From NCBI RefSeq assembly GCF_000241955.1, contig NC_016818.1, positions 1,240,001 to 1,304,000 of the forward strand: a stretch of 64,000 nt of DNA, in the 5' to 3' direction. The DNA comes from Rahnella aquatilis CIP 78.65 = ATCC 33071 (GTDB lineage Bacteria; Pseudomonadota; Gammaproteobacteria; Enterobacterales; Enterobacteriaceae). The position numbers were made by a program, and so were the translations under genes. The notes under the pieces were generated by a model. It had not been told where the DNA came from, did no database searches, and saw only the letters and a program-made list of their open reading frames with translations. Positions 26,209 through 35,755 of the stretch are shown piece after piece (the first letter of the stretch is position 1; every line of letters begins with the position of its first letter).

Positions 26209-28528
26209 GGGGATCCTTGTTGTTAAAACCAGAAGAAAATTGCAGACGGGCGCAGGCGACAACGGCCTGGCCCAGTGCCAGCCCGCCGTCTCCGGCAGGC
26301 ACGTTTTGCGGCATCAGCACGTGAAGGGGCGCTAAATAGCAATGTAAAAGCTGGCGCAGCAGGCGGTTATGCAGCACACCGCCACCCAGTGCCACCGTGC
26401 GGGTGCCGGTTCTCACCGCGTGATAGCAGGCGAGGGCGGCAAAGCCTTGCGCCAGCGCGTCGTGAAAAGCAAAAGCCCGCGCGGCAGGCGTGGCATTCCA
26501 GTCGAGCCATTGTTGCCAGAATGTCGCTAAATCCAGAAAAGTGCCCGACGTCGTATGCCGCAGCGGCATCGTGACCGGATGCGAAGTGCCAGCTCCCCGT
26601 TGCGCCAGCGCTTCCAGACGGCCTGCCGCTTCGCCTTCCCAGCTCAGTTGCGCAGGCGTACAGCCGAGTGCAGCGGCGACGGCATCAAACAAGCGCCCGC
26701 AGGACGAGGCCAGCGGCGCATTGATCCCGGCGGTGATGGCTCTGGAGAGCGGCAGCCACGGATATTCCCGCAACGCCTGCGCCTCCGGGCGCGTCTGCCA
26801 GTCCGGCACAAACGCCTGCCATTGCGCCAGCAAATTCCGCCACGGTTCCCGTGCTGCGCGGTCGCCACCCGGCAGCGCAACGGCAGGCAATCCGCCTAAA
26901 TGTTTGCAGTGCAGATAATCCACCTGCAAACACTCGCCGCCCCACAAGGCACCGGTTTTATCGTCAGCAACGCCATAACCCAGCCCGTCAAGCGCCAGCC
27001 CGATGACCTTGCTGCCATCCAGCGGCCAGTGATGTTCCGCCAGACACGCGGCGATATGGGCGTGATGATGAAGAACGTCAATTATGCGTATACCGTGGCT
27101 TTCCGCCTGCACATGGCTGACATACGCCGGATGCGCATCACGGGCCACCGTCAGCGGCGTGCAATCATAAAGGTGCTGAAAATGTTCAATCGCCTGCTGC
27201 TGTTGTCCGGCAATATCGCAGCGGGTGAGTGAGCCGAAATGCGCACTGAGAATGGCCTGATCGCCGCGCACTAGACAGAAGGTATTTTTGAGGTCACCGC
27301 CCAGCGCCAGCAGCGGCGGCTGAACATCGAATCCGTCAGGCAGCGTAAAAGCATCTGGCACATAACCGCGCGCACGGCGCAGCATTTCAGTGCCATGTGC
27401 CGTCACCCGCAGCAGCGAATCATCGGCGCGCTGGACGATATCGCGGTTATGCAGCAACCATATGTCTGCAATGCCATCGAGTTGTAACAGTGCAGCTTCA
27501 TTGGTGAGGGCGGGCGCACAGCCGCTCGCATTTCCGGAGGTCATCACCAGCGGTGTCTCAACCGCCTGCATCAGCAAATGATGCAGCGGGGTAAACGGCA
27601 GCATCAGCCCGACTTCGTCCAGTTCAGGCGCGATTGCCGCGCACAGCGGCGACATCGCACTTTTCGTCGCCAGTACGATGGGCGCGGCCGGTGATCCCAG
27701 CATTTCGCGCAGCGCAAATTGCGGGCTTTCGTCGCTGCATGCTGCCAGCCAGCTGATGTCCGGCAGCATCACCGCCAGCGGTTTTGACGGCCGCTGTTTA
27801 CGTTCGCGCAGCCGCATCACCGCGTTTTGCTGCGTGGCATCGCAAGCCAGATGAAAGCCTCCCAACCCTTTAATGGCGACGATTTTCCCCGCGCGTAATG
27901 CCGCGACGGCGTATTCCAGCGCCGCTTCTCCTTGTGCCAGCATGTCGCCATTTTGCAACGTCGCGCTGACCAGCGGCCCGCAGTGCGGGCAGGCGACCGG
28001 CTGCGCGTGAAACCGCCGGTCGGCAGGGTTTTGGTATTCCTGCTGACAGTGCGGACACAACGTAAATTCCGCCATGCAGGTGGAAGGACGGTCATAAGGC
28101 ATGGCGCGGATCAGCGTAAAACGCGGGCCGCAATGTGTGCAGTTGGTGAAGGCGTAGCCGAAACGACGATCGTCCGGGCGGGTAATGTCTTTCAGGCATT
28201 CGGGACAGGTCGCCGCGTCGGGCACCACCTGGGTATCCATCCGGCTGTGACGGCTGTCAGTGATAGTGAAATTTTGCGGAAGCGCCTGCCAGTCGAAAGG
28301 ATCGAAACTGATGCTGTCGATGCGTGCCAGCGGCGGGCAGTCGCGCTGTAACTGTTCAATAAAAAGTTCAAGATTGACCGGCTGAAGCAGCCTGATTTCC
28401 ACTCCCGCGCTGTCGTTGCATACTTCACCACGAAGCCGCAGACGGTCCGCCAGTTGCCAGACGAAAGGCCGGAAACCGACGCCCTGGACTTTGCCACTGA
28501 TGCGGATGAGCAGACCGGAATCAGACAT
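26201..28528 (-). CDS. hypF: Carbamoyltransferase HypF (NiFe hydrogenase maturation)
   Basis: A 775-aa enzyme that uses carbamoyl phosphate and ATP to make the thiocarbamate on HypE, the source of the active-site cyanide ligands. Domains in order: acylphosphatase (residues 5-92, [13 protein letters not shown] with the phosphate-binding Arg20), two C4 zinc fingers (Cys108/111/130/133 and Cys158/161/180/183), a YrdC-like domain (about 205-390, [11 protein letters not shown]) and a Kae1-like carbamoyltransferase domain (about 405-775, [15 protein letters not shown] and the GGVLHNRLL block). It is complete. Upstream, repeat copy C separates it from fdhF. Confidence 0.96.
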   Translation of the reverse strand: MSDSGLLIRISGKVQGVGFRPFVWQLADRLRLRGEVCNDSAGVEIRLLQPVNLELFIEQLQRDCPPLARIDSISFDPFDWQALPQNFTITDSRHSRMDTQVVPDAATCPECLKDITRPDDRRFGYAFTNCTHCGPRFTLIRAMPYDRPSTCMAEFTLCPHCQQEYQNPADRRFHAQPVACPHCGPLVSATLQNGDMLAQGEAALEYAVAALRAGKIVAIKGLGGFHLACDATQQNAVMRLRERKQRPSKPLAVMLPDISWLAACSDESPQFALREMLGSPAAPIVLATKSAMSPLCAAIAPELDEVGLMLPFTPLHHLLMQAVETPLVMTSGNASGCAPALTNEAALLQLDGIADIWLLHNRDIVQRADDSLLRVTAHGTEMLRRARGYVPDAFTLPDGFDVQPPLLALGGDLKNTFCLVRGDQAILSAHFGSLTRCDIAGQQQQAIEHFQHLYDCTPLTVARDAHPAYVSHVQAESHGIRIIDVLHHHAHIAACLAEHHWPLDGSKVIGLALDGLGYGVADDKTGALWGGECLQVDYLHCKHLGGLPAVALPGGDRAAREPWRNLLAQWQAFVPDWQTRPEAQALREYPWLPLSRAITAGINAPLASSCGRLFDAVAAALGCTPAQLSWEGEAAGRLEALAQRGAGTSHPVTMPLRHTTSGTFLDLATFWQQWLDWNATPAARAFAFHDALAQGFAALACYHAVRTGTRTVALGGGVLHNRLLRQLLHCYLAPLHVLMPQNVPAGDGGLALGQAVVACARLQFSSGFNNKDPHD

Positions 28529-28554
28529 AAATACCTCTTAAATCTCAGGGGGTT

Positions 28555-28664
28555 GCTCCCTCCCCTGCGAAGGGGAGGGTTGGGGTGGGGTATTAATGAC
28601 AACTTTGAATCCGAGGCTGCCTGTAAAACCCCCTCCCAGCCTCCCCCTTCGCAGGGGGAGGAGC
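28555..28664 (+). repeat. Palindromic intergenic repeat, copy C (intact)
   Basis: This has the same two-hairpin layout as copies A and B: first palindrome CCCTCCCC-TGCGAA-GGGGAGGG, then TTGGGGTGGGGTATTAA, a spacer that differs from A and B, then CCTCCCCC-TTCG-CAGGGGGAGG. It lies in the 171-bp gap between fdhF and hypF and could fold in the operon mRNA. It serves as the uninterrupted reference for the IS target site. Confidence 0.88.
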
Positions 28665-28699
28665 TAAGAACCCACACCTTTTGCTGAGGAGCTTAAAAC

Positions 28700-30871
28700 C
28701 TAAACCTCAACCACCGGGATCACATCTTCAACGGCGCTGCGCAGGCGCGCTTTCATGTCGCTGTAAGTCTGATGTGCGTAATTCTCTGCCCAGCGCTGAT
28801 CGGCGATTTGTTCGACTTTCACCGCGCAGTATTTGGTTTCCGGTGTTTTGGAAATCGGATCGAGGTTGTCCTGCGTCAGTTCATTACAGGCACCAATCCA
28901 CCACTGATAGGTCATGTACACCGCACCCAGATTGATACGTTCGTTGTAGTTGGCGCGGGAAATGACTTTGCCACGGCGCGATGCCACCCAGACCAGTTGC
29001 TGATCGCGAATGCCCAGCGCCTGTGCATCCACCGGATTCATCTGCACAAAGCCCGGTTCGTCAGCCAGCGTTTGCAGGGCGGCGCAGTTACCGGTCATCG
29101 AACGGCAGGAGTAGTGACCGACTTCGCGCACGGTGCACAGCACCAGCGGATAATCGCCGTCCGGCACTTCCGCCGGTGCGCGCCACGGGGCGGCGAACAA
29201 CTGGCCTTTGCCGGTCGGGGTATCGAAATGATTGTCGGCGTACAGGTATTGTGTCCCCGGACTTTCCAGCGTGGTGCAGGGCCACTGCACGTGTCCCAGT
29301 TCGCCCATTTTTTCGTAGGTGGCGCCGTAGAACAGCGGGCAGAGGCTACGCATTTCGTCCCAGATTTCCTGGTTATCGTTGTAATGCATCGGATAACCCA
29401 TCTCTGTTGCCAGCAGGCTGATAATGTCCCAGTCGCGTTTGACGTTGTATTTTGGCTCGATGGCTTTCTCGAAACGCTGGAAGCCGCGGTCTGCGCAGGA
29501 GAAGACGCCGCCGTGTTCGCCCCAGGACGTTGCCGGTAAAATCACGTCGGCCTGTTCCGCCGTTTTGGTCATGAAGATGTCCTGCACCACCACGAAGTCC
29601 AGTGCTTCGAAGCCTTTGCGCACCAGACCTAAATCGGCTTCGGTCTGTAACGGATCTTCGCCCATGATGTAATAAGCTTTCACTTTGCCCTCAAGGGCCA
29701 GATGCGGGATCTCGGTGATACGGTGACCGATTTCGGTGTCCATCTGATTCACGTCAATGCCCCAGGCATCAGCGAATTTTGCGCGAACTTTTGCATCAGT
29801 GACGGACTGATAACCCGGGAATTCATTGGGCAACACGCCCATATCACAGGCACCCTGCACGTTATTTTGCCCGCGAACCGGGCCGACACCGACGTTGGCG
29901 CGGCCAAGATTACCGGTCAGCAAGGCAAGCCCTGCCAGACCTTTCACCACGTCAACCGCCTGACCAAACTGGGTAACGCCCATGCCCCACATGATGGTGG
30001 CAGAAGGCGCAGCGGCGTAAGTGCGCATCGCCTGACGGATTTGCTGGGCGGACACACCGGTCTGTTCCGCCACGGCTTCCGGTGAGTAATCCGCGACATT
30101 TTTGCGGTATTCCTCAAAGCCTTCGGTGTATTTCGCCACATAGTCATGGTCATACAGATCTTCTTCGATCAGCACATGGGCAAAGGCATTGACCAGCGCC
30201 ATGTTGCAGCCGTTTTTGATTTGCAGATGTTGATCGGCAATGCGTGCGGTTTCGATGCGGCGCGGGTCGCAGACAATGATCTGCGCGCCTTTTTCTTTCG
30301 CCTTGATCACGCGGCGCGCGACGATCGGATGAGAATCCGCGCAGTTATAGCCGAACACCAGCAGACATTTTGAGTTTTCGATATCGCCGATGGAATTACT
30401 CATCGCGCCGTTACCGAGCGTGGCCTGCAAACCGGCAACCGACGGGCCATGACACACACGGGCGCAGCAGTCGACGTTGTTGGTGCCGATCACTGCACGG
30501 GCAAATTTCTGCATCACATAGTTGGTTTCATTGCCGGTCCCGCGGGAAGAACCGGTGGTCATAATGGAACGCGGGCCGTGTTTTTGTTTGATGTCTTTCA
30601 GGCGCTGTGCGGTGTAACGGATGGCTTCATCCCAGCTGACGGCTTCGAATTTCCCGCCTTTCTGGCGGCGGATGAGCGGCTGTGTCAGGCGCGGGGTCAG
30701 CAGTTTGGTGTCATTGAGAAAATCCCAGCCGTAATAGCCTTTCAGGCACAGTTCACCCTGATTGGTGACGCCGTTCGCCGCTTCCGCACGGATGATTTTT
30801 CCGTTATCGACAACCAGATTCAATTTACATCCGGCACCGCAATACGGGCAGACAGTAGTGACTTTTTTCAT
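28700..30871 (-). CDS. fdhF: Formate dehydrogenase H, selenium-free (Cys) variant
   Basis: A 723-aa molybdopterin oxidoreductase that oxidises formate to CO2 as the dehydrogenase of formate hydrogenlyase. The N-terminal [4Fe-4S] cluster uses Cys8, Cys11, Cys15 and Cys42, with Lys44 next to it for electron transfer. The active-site motif reads RVCHGPSVAG: Cys140 (codon TGT, 30452-30454) stands exactly where E. coli FdhF has selenocysteine 140 (TGA). The adjacent His141 and the distal GHYSCRSMTGN block are kept. It lies in the order hydN-fdhF-hypF-Ni transporter, 22 bp after hydN, with a sigma-54 promoter upstream of hydN. Confidence 0.96.
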   Translation of the reverse strand: MKKVTTVCPYCGAGCKLNLVVDNGKIIRAEAANGVTNQGELCLKGYYGWDFLNDTKLLTPRLTQPLIRRQKGGKFEAVSWDEAIRYTAQRLKDIKQKHGPRSIMTTGSSRGTGNETNYVMQKFARAVIGTNNVDCCARVCHGPSVAGLQATLGNGAMSNSIGDIENSKCLLVFGYNCADSHPIVARRVIKAKEKGAQIIVCDPRRIETARIADQHLQIKNGCNMALVNAFAHVLIEEDLYDHDYVAKYTEGFEEYRKNVADYSPEAVAEQTGVSAQQIRQAMRTYAAAPSATIMWGMGVTQFGQAVDVVKGLAGLALLTGNLGRANVGVGPVRGQNNVQGACDMGVLPNEFPGYQSVTDAKVRAKFADAWGIDVNQMDTEIGHRITEIPHLALEGKVKAYYIMGEDPLQTEADLGLVRKGFEALDFVVVQDIFMTKTAEQADVILPATSWGEHGGVFSCADRGFQRFEKAIEPKYNVKRDWDIISLLATEMGYPMHYNDNQEIWDEMRSLCPLFYGATYEKMGELGHVQWPCTTLESPGTQYLYADNHFDTPTGKGQLFAAPWRAPAEVPDGDYPLVLCTVREVGHYSCRSMTGNCAALQTLADEPGFVQMNPVDAQALGIRDQQLVWVASRRGKVISRANYNERINLGAVYMTYQWWIGACNELTQDNLDPISKTPETKYCAVKVEQIADQRWAENYAHQTYSDMKARLRSAVEDVIPVVEV

Positions 30872-30893
30872 GGTATGGCTTCCTTAATCCGGG

Positions 30894-31439
30894 TTAAAAC
30901 AGCAGCGGGGAGGTGCTGTCGAGCGCAGCGCGGCGGCGTTTTTCTGCGTTCATTTCCTGTAAGTGGTTACGGTCGATGGCGAAAAGTGCCTTGGTCGGGC
31001 AGATTTCCATACAGGCCGGGCCTTCAGCGCGGGTGTGGCACAGATCGCATTTGTGCGCTTCGGCTTTATCCGAGGTGGTGACCATCGCCGCGCCGTTCTG
31101 ACGGAAAACCGGTTTGGTGACCACTTCCATGGCGCCGTACGGACAGGCGACAACGCAGGTTTTACAGCCGATGCAGCGTTCCTGCATCACCTGCACATGG
31201 TCTCCGGTGCGAAGAATGGCCCCGTTCGGGCAGACATTGGCGCAGGGCGCATCTTCACACTGGCGGCACATCACCGGTGTGCTGAGATTGACGCCTTTGA
31301 TCACATGCAGACGTGGCGCGAAAGTGGCGGCGTTAAGCAGCGAGATATCCTGCGAATCGCTGTGCGCCATCACACAGGCAATTTCACAGGTACGGCAGCC
31401 GATGCATTTTTTAGGGTCGGCGATGATAAACCGGTTCAT
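30894..31439 (-). CDS. hydN: Electron-transfer ferredoxin-type protein HydN
   Basis: A 181-aa iron-sulfur protein with four CX2CX2CX3C-type cluster motifs: KCIGCRTCEIAC (residue 11), CRQCEDAPCANVCP (about 58), CIGCKTCVVACP (about 89) and CDLCHTRAEGPACMEICP (about 131). It matches E. coli HydN (175 aa), which is linked to FdhF activity. It starts the operon hydN-fdhF-hypF-Ni transporter, about 60 nt below a predicted sigma-54 start site. HycB is the close paralogue, but the context with fdhF/hypF identifies HydN. Confidence 0.95.
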   Translation of the reverse strand: MNRFIIADPKKCIGCRTCEIACVMAHSDSQDISLLNAATFAPRLHVIKGVNLSTPVMCRQCEDAPCANVCPNGAILRTGDHVQVMQERCIGCKTCVVACPYGAMEVVTKPVFRQNGAAMVTTSDKAEAHKCDLCHTRAEGPACMEICPTKALFAIDRNHLQEMNAEKRRRAALDSTSPLLF

Positions 31440-31511
31440 CTGAATCTCCTGATTCCGGATTTTCTTATGGAGCCGGATAACACCGGCTTGACGACATTGC
31501 TGTACGGGTAA

Positions 31512-31527
31512 TACATAAAGCGTGCCA
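31512..31527 (-). promoter_or_regulatory. Sigma-54 (-24/-12) promoter of hydN-fdhF-hypF
   Basis: On the minus strand the 16-mer is TGGCACG-N4-ATGTA against the consensus TGGCACG-N4-TTGCW (10 of 12 defined bases, with perfect TGGCACG). It gives a start site near 31501, about 60 nt before hydN. FhlA-type palindromes lie 60-115 bp upstream. Confidence 0.8.
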
Positions 31528-31585
31528 GTTTCTTAATTTTAATATTTTCCATAAAATTCAATATTTTATTTTTAAATCGTGTAAC

Positions 31586-31648
31586 GGTGACGAAATGTCG
31601 GGCTGATGTCATGTCTGTTTCGTCACCGCATCGACAGTTATGTCGACA
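31586..31648. promoter_or_regulatory. Probable FhlA-binding region upstream of hydN
   Basis: A perfect 10-bp inverted pair, GGTGACGAAA (31586-31595) and TTTCGTCACC (31618-31627), contains the TTTCGTCA half-site also seen upstream of hycB. A second pair, TCGACA/TGTCGA, follows at 31631-31646. Position and half-site match the sites upstream of hycB and between hycA and hypA. Assignment to FhlA is by analogy with E. coli. Confidence 0.65.
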
Positions 31649-31655
31649 GCCGCTG

Positions 31656-32150
31656 TCAGAGGCTTTCGGGCCGGAAAGGCGCGATCCCCAGCCCCTGATC
31701 CAGCGCAGGCAATAGCTGATACAGTCGGTTCACGGCCTGTTCCACAGCGGTGCTCATCGGGTAATAAAAGGCCACCACGTCCGGCTGAATGCCGACAAAG
31801 GTGATGTGCGGGATGTCTTCACGCAACTGCTGAATCAGGAAGGTCAGCGGCAGATTGTGGGTGGTCATCATGAACATCCCGGCGATGTCATCTTCATCGA
31901 TAATGCGCATTTCACCGGCCGCCAGCCCCATGTCGGTGGCATCAACAATCACCAGATGCGCAGGCCGCAGTTCGCGTAAATAACCGATGTCGTTTTCAGG
32001 TGCCGCGCCGCCGTCAACCACTGTCCAGCCGGACAGCGGTTTTTCAGCGCACAGTTCGGCCAGACGCGGACCGGCACCGTCATCGCCCATCATGCTGTTG
32101 CCCACGCACAGCAGTGCGTAGCGTGGGAGGTTTTCAGGGGAATCAGGCAT
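31656..32150 (-). CDS. hycI: Hydrogenase-3 maturation endopeptidase HycI
   Basis: A 164-aa nickel-dependent protease that cuts the C-terminal tail of HycE after nickel insertion. The metal ligands correspond to Asp24 (VGNSMMGDDGAGP), Asp70 (VIVDATDMG) and His98 (MTTHNLPL), the equivalents of E. coli D16, D62 and H90. It is about 8 residues longer at the N-terminus than E. coli HycI. It overlaps hycH by 8 bp and is the last gene of the hyc operon. Confidence 0.95.
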   Translation of the reverse strand: MPDSPENLPRYALLCVGNSMMGDDGAGPRLAELCAEKPLSGWTVVDGGAAPENDIGYLRELRPAHLVIVDATDMGLAAGEMRIIDEDDIAGMFMMTTHNLPLTFLIQQLREDIPHITFVGIQPDVVAFYYPMSTAVEQAVNRLYQLLPALDQGLGIAPFRPESL

Positions 32151-32625
32151 CGTATCTCCTGACCATCAGGTACATGGCGGGGTCGTGTTCAATTTGTGTG
32201 AGCAGGGCGATAAGCTGGTCGCTCCAGCCCTGTTGTTCATCACTCATGTCCGGGCGGGCATCGCGCAGTGCCAGCGCCAGCAGGTGGGTGTGGCTGCTGT
32301 CGATATTGATCTCCCCGAAACGCTGCACACCGGCCAGTTTGCGGTGTGCTTCGCTGTTTTCGGGCAGGCAGTCAATCCAGTGCAGATACCCGTCGAGCGG
32401 GCATTCGAGACGGGATTGCAGGCAGTCGATCACCCCGAGGTGGTGGCCGATCGCCAGGCTGTAATACACCACTTCCTGCACTTTTTGCGAACTGCGTTTT
32501 TGCGCGCTTTTTTCATCGACAAACTTGCTGCTCAGCGAATAGAAAATCACTTTGTTTTTGTCCGGCTGATGACCGGCGTAGGGTTGATGTCGCGCGTAGC
32601 GCTGGTCGTTGACGGAGGTCACCAC
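32143..32625 (-). CDS. hycH: Formate hydrogenlyase maturation protein HycH
   Basis: A 160-aa cytoplasmic protein needed for maturation of the hydrogenase-3 large subunit. [27 protein letters not shown] and the end AMYLMVRR match HycH (136 aa in E. coli). The extra 20-odd N-terminal residues ([20 protein letters not shown]) lie in the overlap with hycG. No internal ATG is available, so the start remains uncertain. It overlaps hycG by 7 bp and hycI by 8 bp. Confidence 0.9.
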   Translation of the reverse strand: MVTSVNDQRYARHQPYAGHQPDKNKVIFYSLSSKFVDEKSAQKRSSQKVQEVVYYSLAIGHHLGVIDCLQSRLECPLDGYLHWIDCLPENSEAHRKLAGVQRFGEINIDSSHTHLLALALRDARPDMSDEQQGWSDQLIALLTQIEHDPAMYLMVRRYDA

Positions 32626-33419
32626 AGGCGTACCTCGCCACGCAGAACCTGCTGATAAATGTGCTGCAGGTTGCCGACAATTTCGCTGAGCCGCAGATCG
32701 CCTTGTTCCTCAAGATAGGCAGACACCCGCTGTTCCACCGGCTGTAAGCCGGGCGCGGCCACGATATCCATAAATTTATCAGCAATCTGGCGACCATAAC
32801 GGTAACCGGCCATCCGGCGCGCTTCGCGGTCGAGCAATACGCGCAGCGGCTGCGGTAAATCCGGGTGCAGCAGCGCCGCCGGTCCGGTGGCTGCCTCATC
32901 GTGTTGCTGGCCTTTGATCTTCTGATCCAGCAAACCCAGCGCCATCGCAAAACCATAAATGGTGGCAGCCGGTGTCGGCGGGCAGCCCGGAATATACACA
33001 TCCACCGGCACGATTTTGTCGGTGCCGCCCCACACGCAATACAGATCGTGGAAAATGCCGCCGCTGTTGCCGCAGGCACCGTAGGAAATGCAGATTTTCG
33101 GATCCGGTGCGCTGTCCCAGGCGCGAAGGGCCGGTATACGCATGGCGCGGGTCACGGCACCGGTAAATAGCAAGATGTCAGCGTGGCGCGGTGACGGCAC
33201 GACTTTAATCCCGAAGCGTTCGGCATCGAACAGCGGAGAAATGGCAGCGAAAATCTCAATTTCACAGCCGTTACAGCCGCCGCAGTCCACGCGGTAAACA
33301 TAAGCTGAGCGGCGGATGCTGTTAAGCAGTGTGGATTTCAGACTGGCGATACTTTCATCCAGCGTGACGGGTACCGGCAGGCCATTGTCGTCACGCGGAG
33401 CAATCAGGTTATGACTCAT
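32619..33419 (-). CDS. hycG: Hydrogenase-3 small subunit HycG (NuoB-like)
   Basis: A 266-aa small [NiFe]-hydrogenase subunit with one [4Fe-4S] cluster, homologous to NuoB. Cluster ligands sit in [13 protein letters not shown] (near residue 46), [12 protein letters not shown] (near 112) and PGCPPTP (near 147). The N-terminus [28 protein letters not shown] matches HycG and not HyfI, so this is hydrogenase-3. It overlaps hycF by 4 bp. Confidence 0.96.
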   Translation of the reverse strand: MSHNLIAPRDDNGLPVPVTLDESIASLKSTLLNSIRRSAYVYRVDCGGCNGCEIEIFAAISPLFDAERFGIKVVPSPRHADILLFTGAVTRAMRIPALRAWDSAPDPKICISYGACGNSGGIFHDLYCVWGGTDKIVPVDVYIPGCPPTPAATIYGFAMALGLLDQKIKGQQHDEAATGPAALLHPDLPQPLRVLLDREARRMAGYRYGRQIADKFMDIVAAPGLQPVEQRVSAYLEEQGDLRLSEIVGNLQHIYQQVLRGEVRLW

Positions 33420-33973
33420 GAATGAGCCTCCGTGGTCATGTGCCGGCCAATATCAATACGGTCGGAGGAAGAAAGGCTGTGCAGTTTTTTGCATTCGGGG
33501 CAGGTTTCATACTGTTCGCGGCGATCGCTAATTTGCCGGTCGCTCAGTGCGGCACTTTCCTGCAACAGGCTGAGTGCGAAGTCGATCTCTTTTTGTACCG
33601 CGTAAGGTTTGCCACAGGCACGGCAGTGGCAGATCGGGAAATCTGCAGTTTCAAACAAATCTTCTTTACGCCACACCGCCAGTTCGAATTCCTGCGACAG
33701 TTTAATGGCCGCCGTCGGGCAAACTTCCTCGCAGCGGGCGCAGAAAATGCAGCGGCCCAGAAACAGCGACCAGCGGATCGTTTCGCCGTCTTCTGCCGTG
33801 GTCATGGTCAGCGCATTAGACGGACAGGCGTTGGCACATGCGCCGCAGGCAATACACTGCTGTGCGGTGTATTGCGGTTTGCCGCGAAAATTGGGTGCCA
33901 GATCCAGCGGCTTAAACGGATAAGCCACGGTTGCAGTGCCGGTTTTAAGCACTTTTTTAATCAGTTTCAGCAT
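33416..33973 (-). CDS. hycF: Hydrogenase-3 iron-sulfur protein HycF (NuoI-like)
   Basis: A 185-aa protein with two ferredoxin [4Fe-4S] motifs, [12 protein letters not shown] (near residue 40) and [12 protein letters not shown] (near 76). It also has CXXC pairs in CHCRACGKP and TCPECKK that bind additional metal. It passes electrons between HycB and HycG. The frame extends to 34075 inside hycE; the start at 33973 ([19 protein letters not shown]) matches the family and follows the hycE stop by 13 bp with a GAGGAACTG site. Confidence 0.95.
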   Translation of the reverse strand: MLKLIKKVLKTGTATVAYPFKPLDLAPNFRGKPQYTAQQCIACGACANACPSNALTMTTAEDGETIRWSLFLGRCIFCARCEEVCPTAAIKLSQEFELAVWRKEDLFETADFPICHCRACGKPYAVQKEIDFALSLLQESAALSDRQISDRREQYETCPECKKLHSLSSSDRIDIGRHMTTEAHS

Positions 33974-33986
33974 GATGAGCAGTTCC

Positions 33987-35711
33987 TCAAAGCGGCGAAT
34001 TTTTGCGTTCGATGCCGTAACGTTCGATCTCTTTGTAAGGCACGACGATGGATGTTTTCTTACGCACATCGACAACCGTCATGCGGTCGGTGCAGGAATA
34101 ACAAGGATCGAGACTGCCGATGATCAGTGGCGCATCGGACACCGTATTGCCGCGCAACATGTAGCGCAGCGTCGGCCAGTTGGCATACGTCGCCGCACGG
34201 CAACGCCAGCGGAACAGCTTCTGGTTGTCGCCGGTCATGCTCCAGTGAATGTCGTCTCCGCGTGGCGCTTCGGCAAAGCCGAGGGCAAAACGGTGCGGGA
34301 GATAATTGAAACCTTCTACCGCCAGCGGGCCACCCGGCAGGCTTTGCAGGCCGAACTCGATCATATTCAGGGCGTTAAACACTTCGTGGATGCGTACTTT
34401 CAGGCGGGAATAAACGTCGTTACCGGTTTCGCTGCACAGCTCAAACGGCAGTCTGGCGTAACCGGCATAAGGATGATCCTGACGCATATCGCGGCGGTGG
34501 CCGCTGCCACGCACCATCGGACCAACGTTACTGAAATCCCGCGCCACCTGCGGATCCAGAATGCCGACGCCGACGCTGCGTTGTTCGGTATTGGGTGTGC
34601 TGAGCAGGATATCGACCAGTTCATTGAGATCACGGCGCATGCTGCCTGCCAGCGCAATGGTGGCGATCATGTCGTCTTTGAGGATGTCGCGGCGGATGCC
34701 GCCGATCAGGTTCATGCCGTAGGTTTTACGCGCACCGGTCAGGATTTCTGCCATCTTCATCGACTGTTCACGGACGCGGAAAAATTGCATGAAACCGGAA
34801 TCAAAACCGACAAAGTGACAGGCCAGTCCGAGGTTCAGCAGATGGCTGTGCAGACGTTCGACTTCCAGCAGAATGGAGCGGATCATCTGGGCGCGTTCCG
34901 GCACCACAATGCCCATCGCATTTTCGACCGAAGAGGTGTACGCCACGCTGTGCGTGAAGCCGCAAATGCCGCAAACGCGGTCTGACAGGAAGGTGACTTC
35001 GTTGTAGCCCATGCGGGTTTCGGCCAGTTTTTCCATGCCACGGTGCACGTAAAACAGCCGGTAATCGGCATCGATAATGTCTTCACCGTCAACGAACAGA
35101 CGAAAGTGTCCGGGTTCGTCAGAAGTGACGTGCAGCGGGCCAATCGGCACGATTTTGCTGCCTTCTTTGGCCTCGGAAATAAACGGATAGGTCTCTTCGT
35201 CCGTGGTCGGTGCCGGGCGCTGACGGTAATCCATCGCGTCTTTACGCAGAGGATATAAATCGTCCGGCCAGTCATCCGGCAGCACCAGACGGCGTTCATC
35301 CGGCAGCCCGACCGGACGCAAGCCGTACATATCACGCACTTCGCGTTCGCCCCAGACCGCCGCCGGTACACGCGGGGTGACGGAAGGGAATTCCAGTGAA
35401 ACCGGATCCACTTCGGCGCGCACGGTGATCCAGCACTTCACGCCCTGTTCCATCGACAGCACGTAATACAGCGCGTAATTGCCGCACAGGGTACGTTCGT
35501 CATTACCGAATAACACGGAAAGCCAGCCGCCCTGCTGGTAATACAGCCATTCGACCACTTCCGGCAGCCAGTTCAGCCTGATGGTGACGGTCGCCTGTGT
35601 GTCGGTCTGCCATTCACTGCCTAAAATCGCCGACGGAAACTGCTTCGCCAGCGCGGCCAGATACTCTTTGCCGACCGGATTTTGATTTAATGCGGTATTG
35701 AACTCACTCAT
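33987..35711 (-). CDS. hycE: Hydrogenase-3 large subunit HycE (NuoC-NuoD-like)
   Basis: A 574-aa catalytic subunit that reduces protons to H2. A NuoC-like domain fills residues 1-160 and a NuoD/NiFe large-subunit domain 180-574. The Ni-Fe ligands are Cys247 and Cys250 (RVCGICG) and Cys537 and Cys540 (DPCYSCTDR). The 31-residue tail after Arg543 (MTVVDVRKK...) is the part removed by HycI. Offsets to E. coli HycE are a constant six residues. No frameshift or missing ligand was seen. Confidence 0.97.
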   Translation of the reverse strand: MSEFNTALNQNPVGKEYLAALAKQFPSAILGSEWQTDTQATVTIRLNWLPEVVEWLYYQQGGWLSVLFGNDERTLCGNYALYYVLSMEQGVKCWITVRAEVDPVSLEFPSVTPRVPAAVWGEREVRDMYGLRPVGLPDERRLVLPDDWPDDLYPLRKDAMDYRQRPAPTTDEETYPFISEAKEGSKIVPIGPLHVTSDEPGHFRLFVDGEDIIDADYRLFYVHRGMEKLAETRMGYNEVTFLSDRVCGICGFTHSVAYTSSVENAMGIVVPERAQMIRSILLEVERLHSHLLNLGLACHFVGFDSGFMQFFRVREQSMKMAEILTGARKTYGMNLIGGIRRDILKDDMIATIALAGSMRRDLNELVDILLSTPNTEQRSVGVGILDPQVARDFSNVGPMVRGSGHRRDMRQDHPYAGYARLPFELCSETGNDVYSRLKVRIHEVFNALNMIEFGLQSLPGGPLAVEGFNYLPHRFALGFAEAPRGDDIHWSMTGDNQKLFRWRCRAATYANWPTLRYMLRGNTVSDAPLIIGSLDPCYSCTDRMTVVDVRKKTSIVVPYKEIERYGIERKNSPL

Positions 35712-35755
35712 TACAAAGCCTCTTCCCGCCGCAGCGGGACAAGAAAAATGTCAGG

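Noticed and set aside
33936..34985. Plus-strand open frame (349 codons) opposite hycE
   Set aside because: Antisense shadow of hycE with no recognisable domain and no ribosome site.
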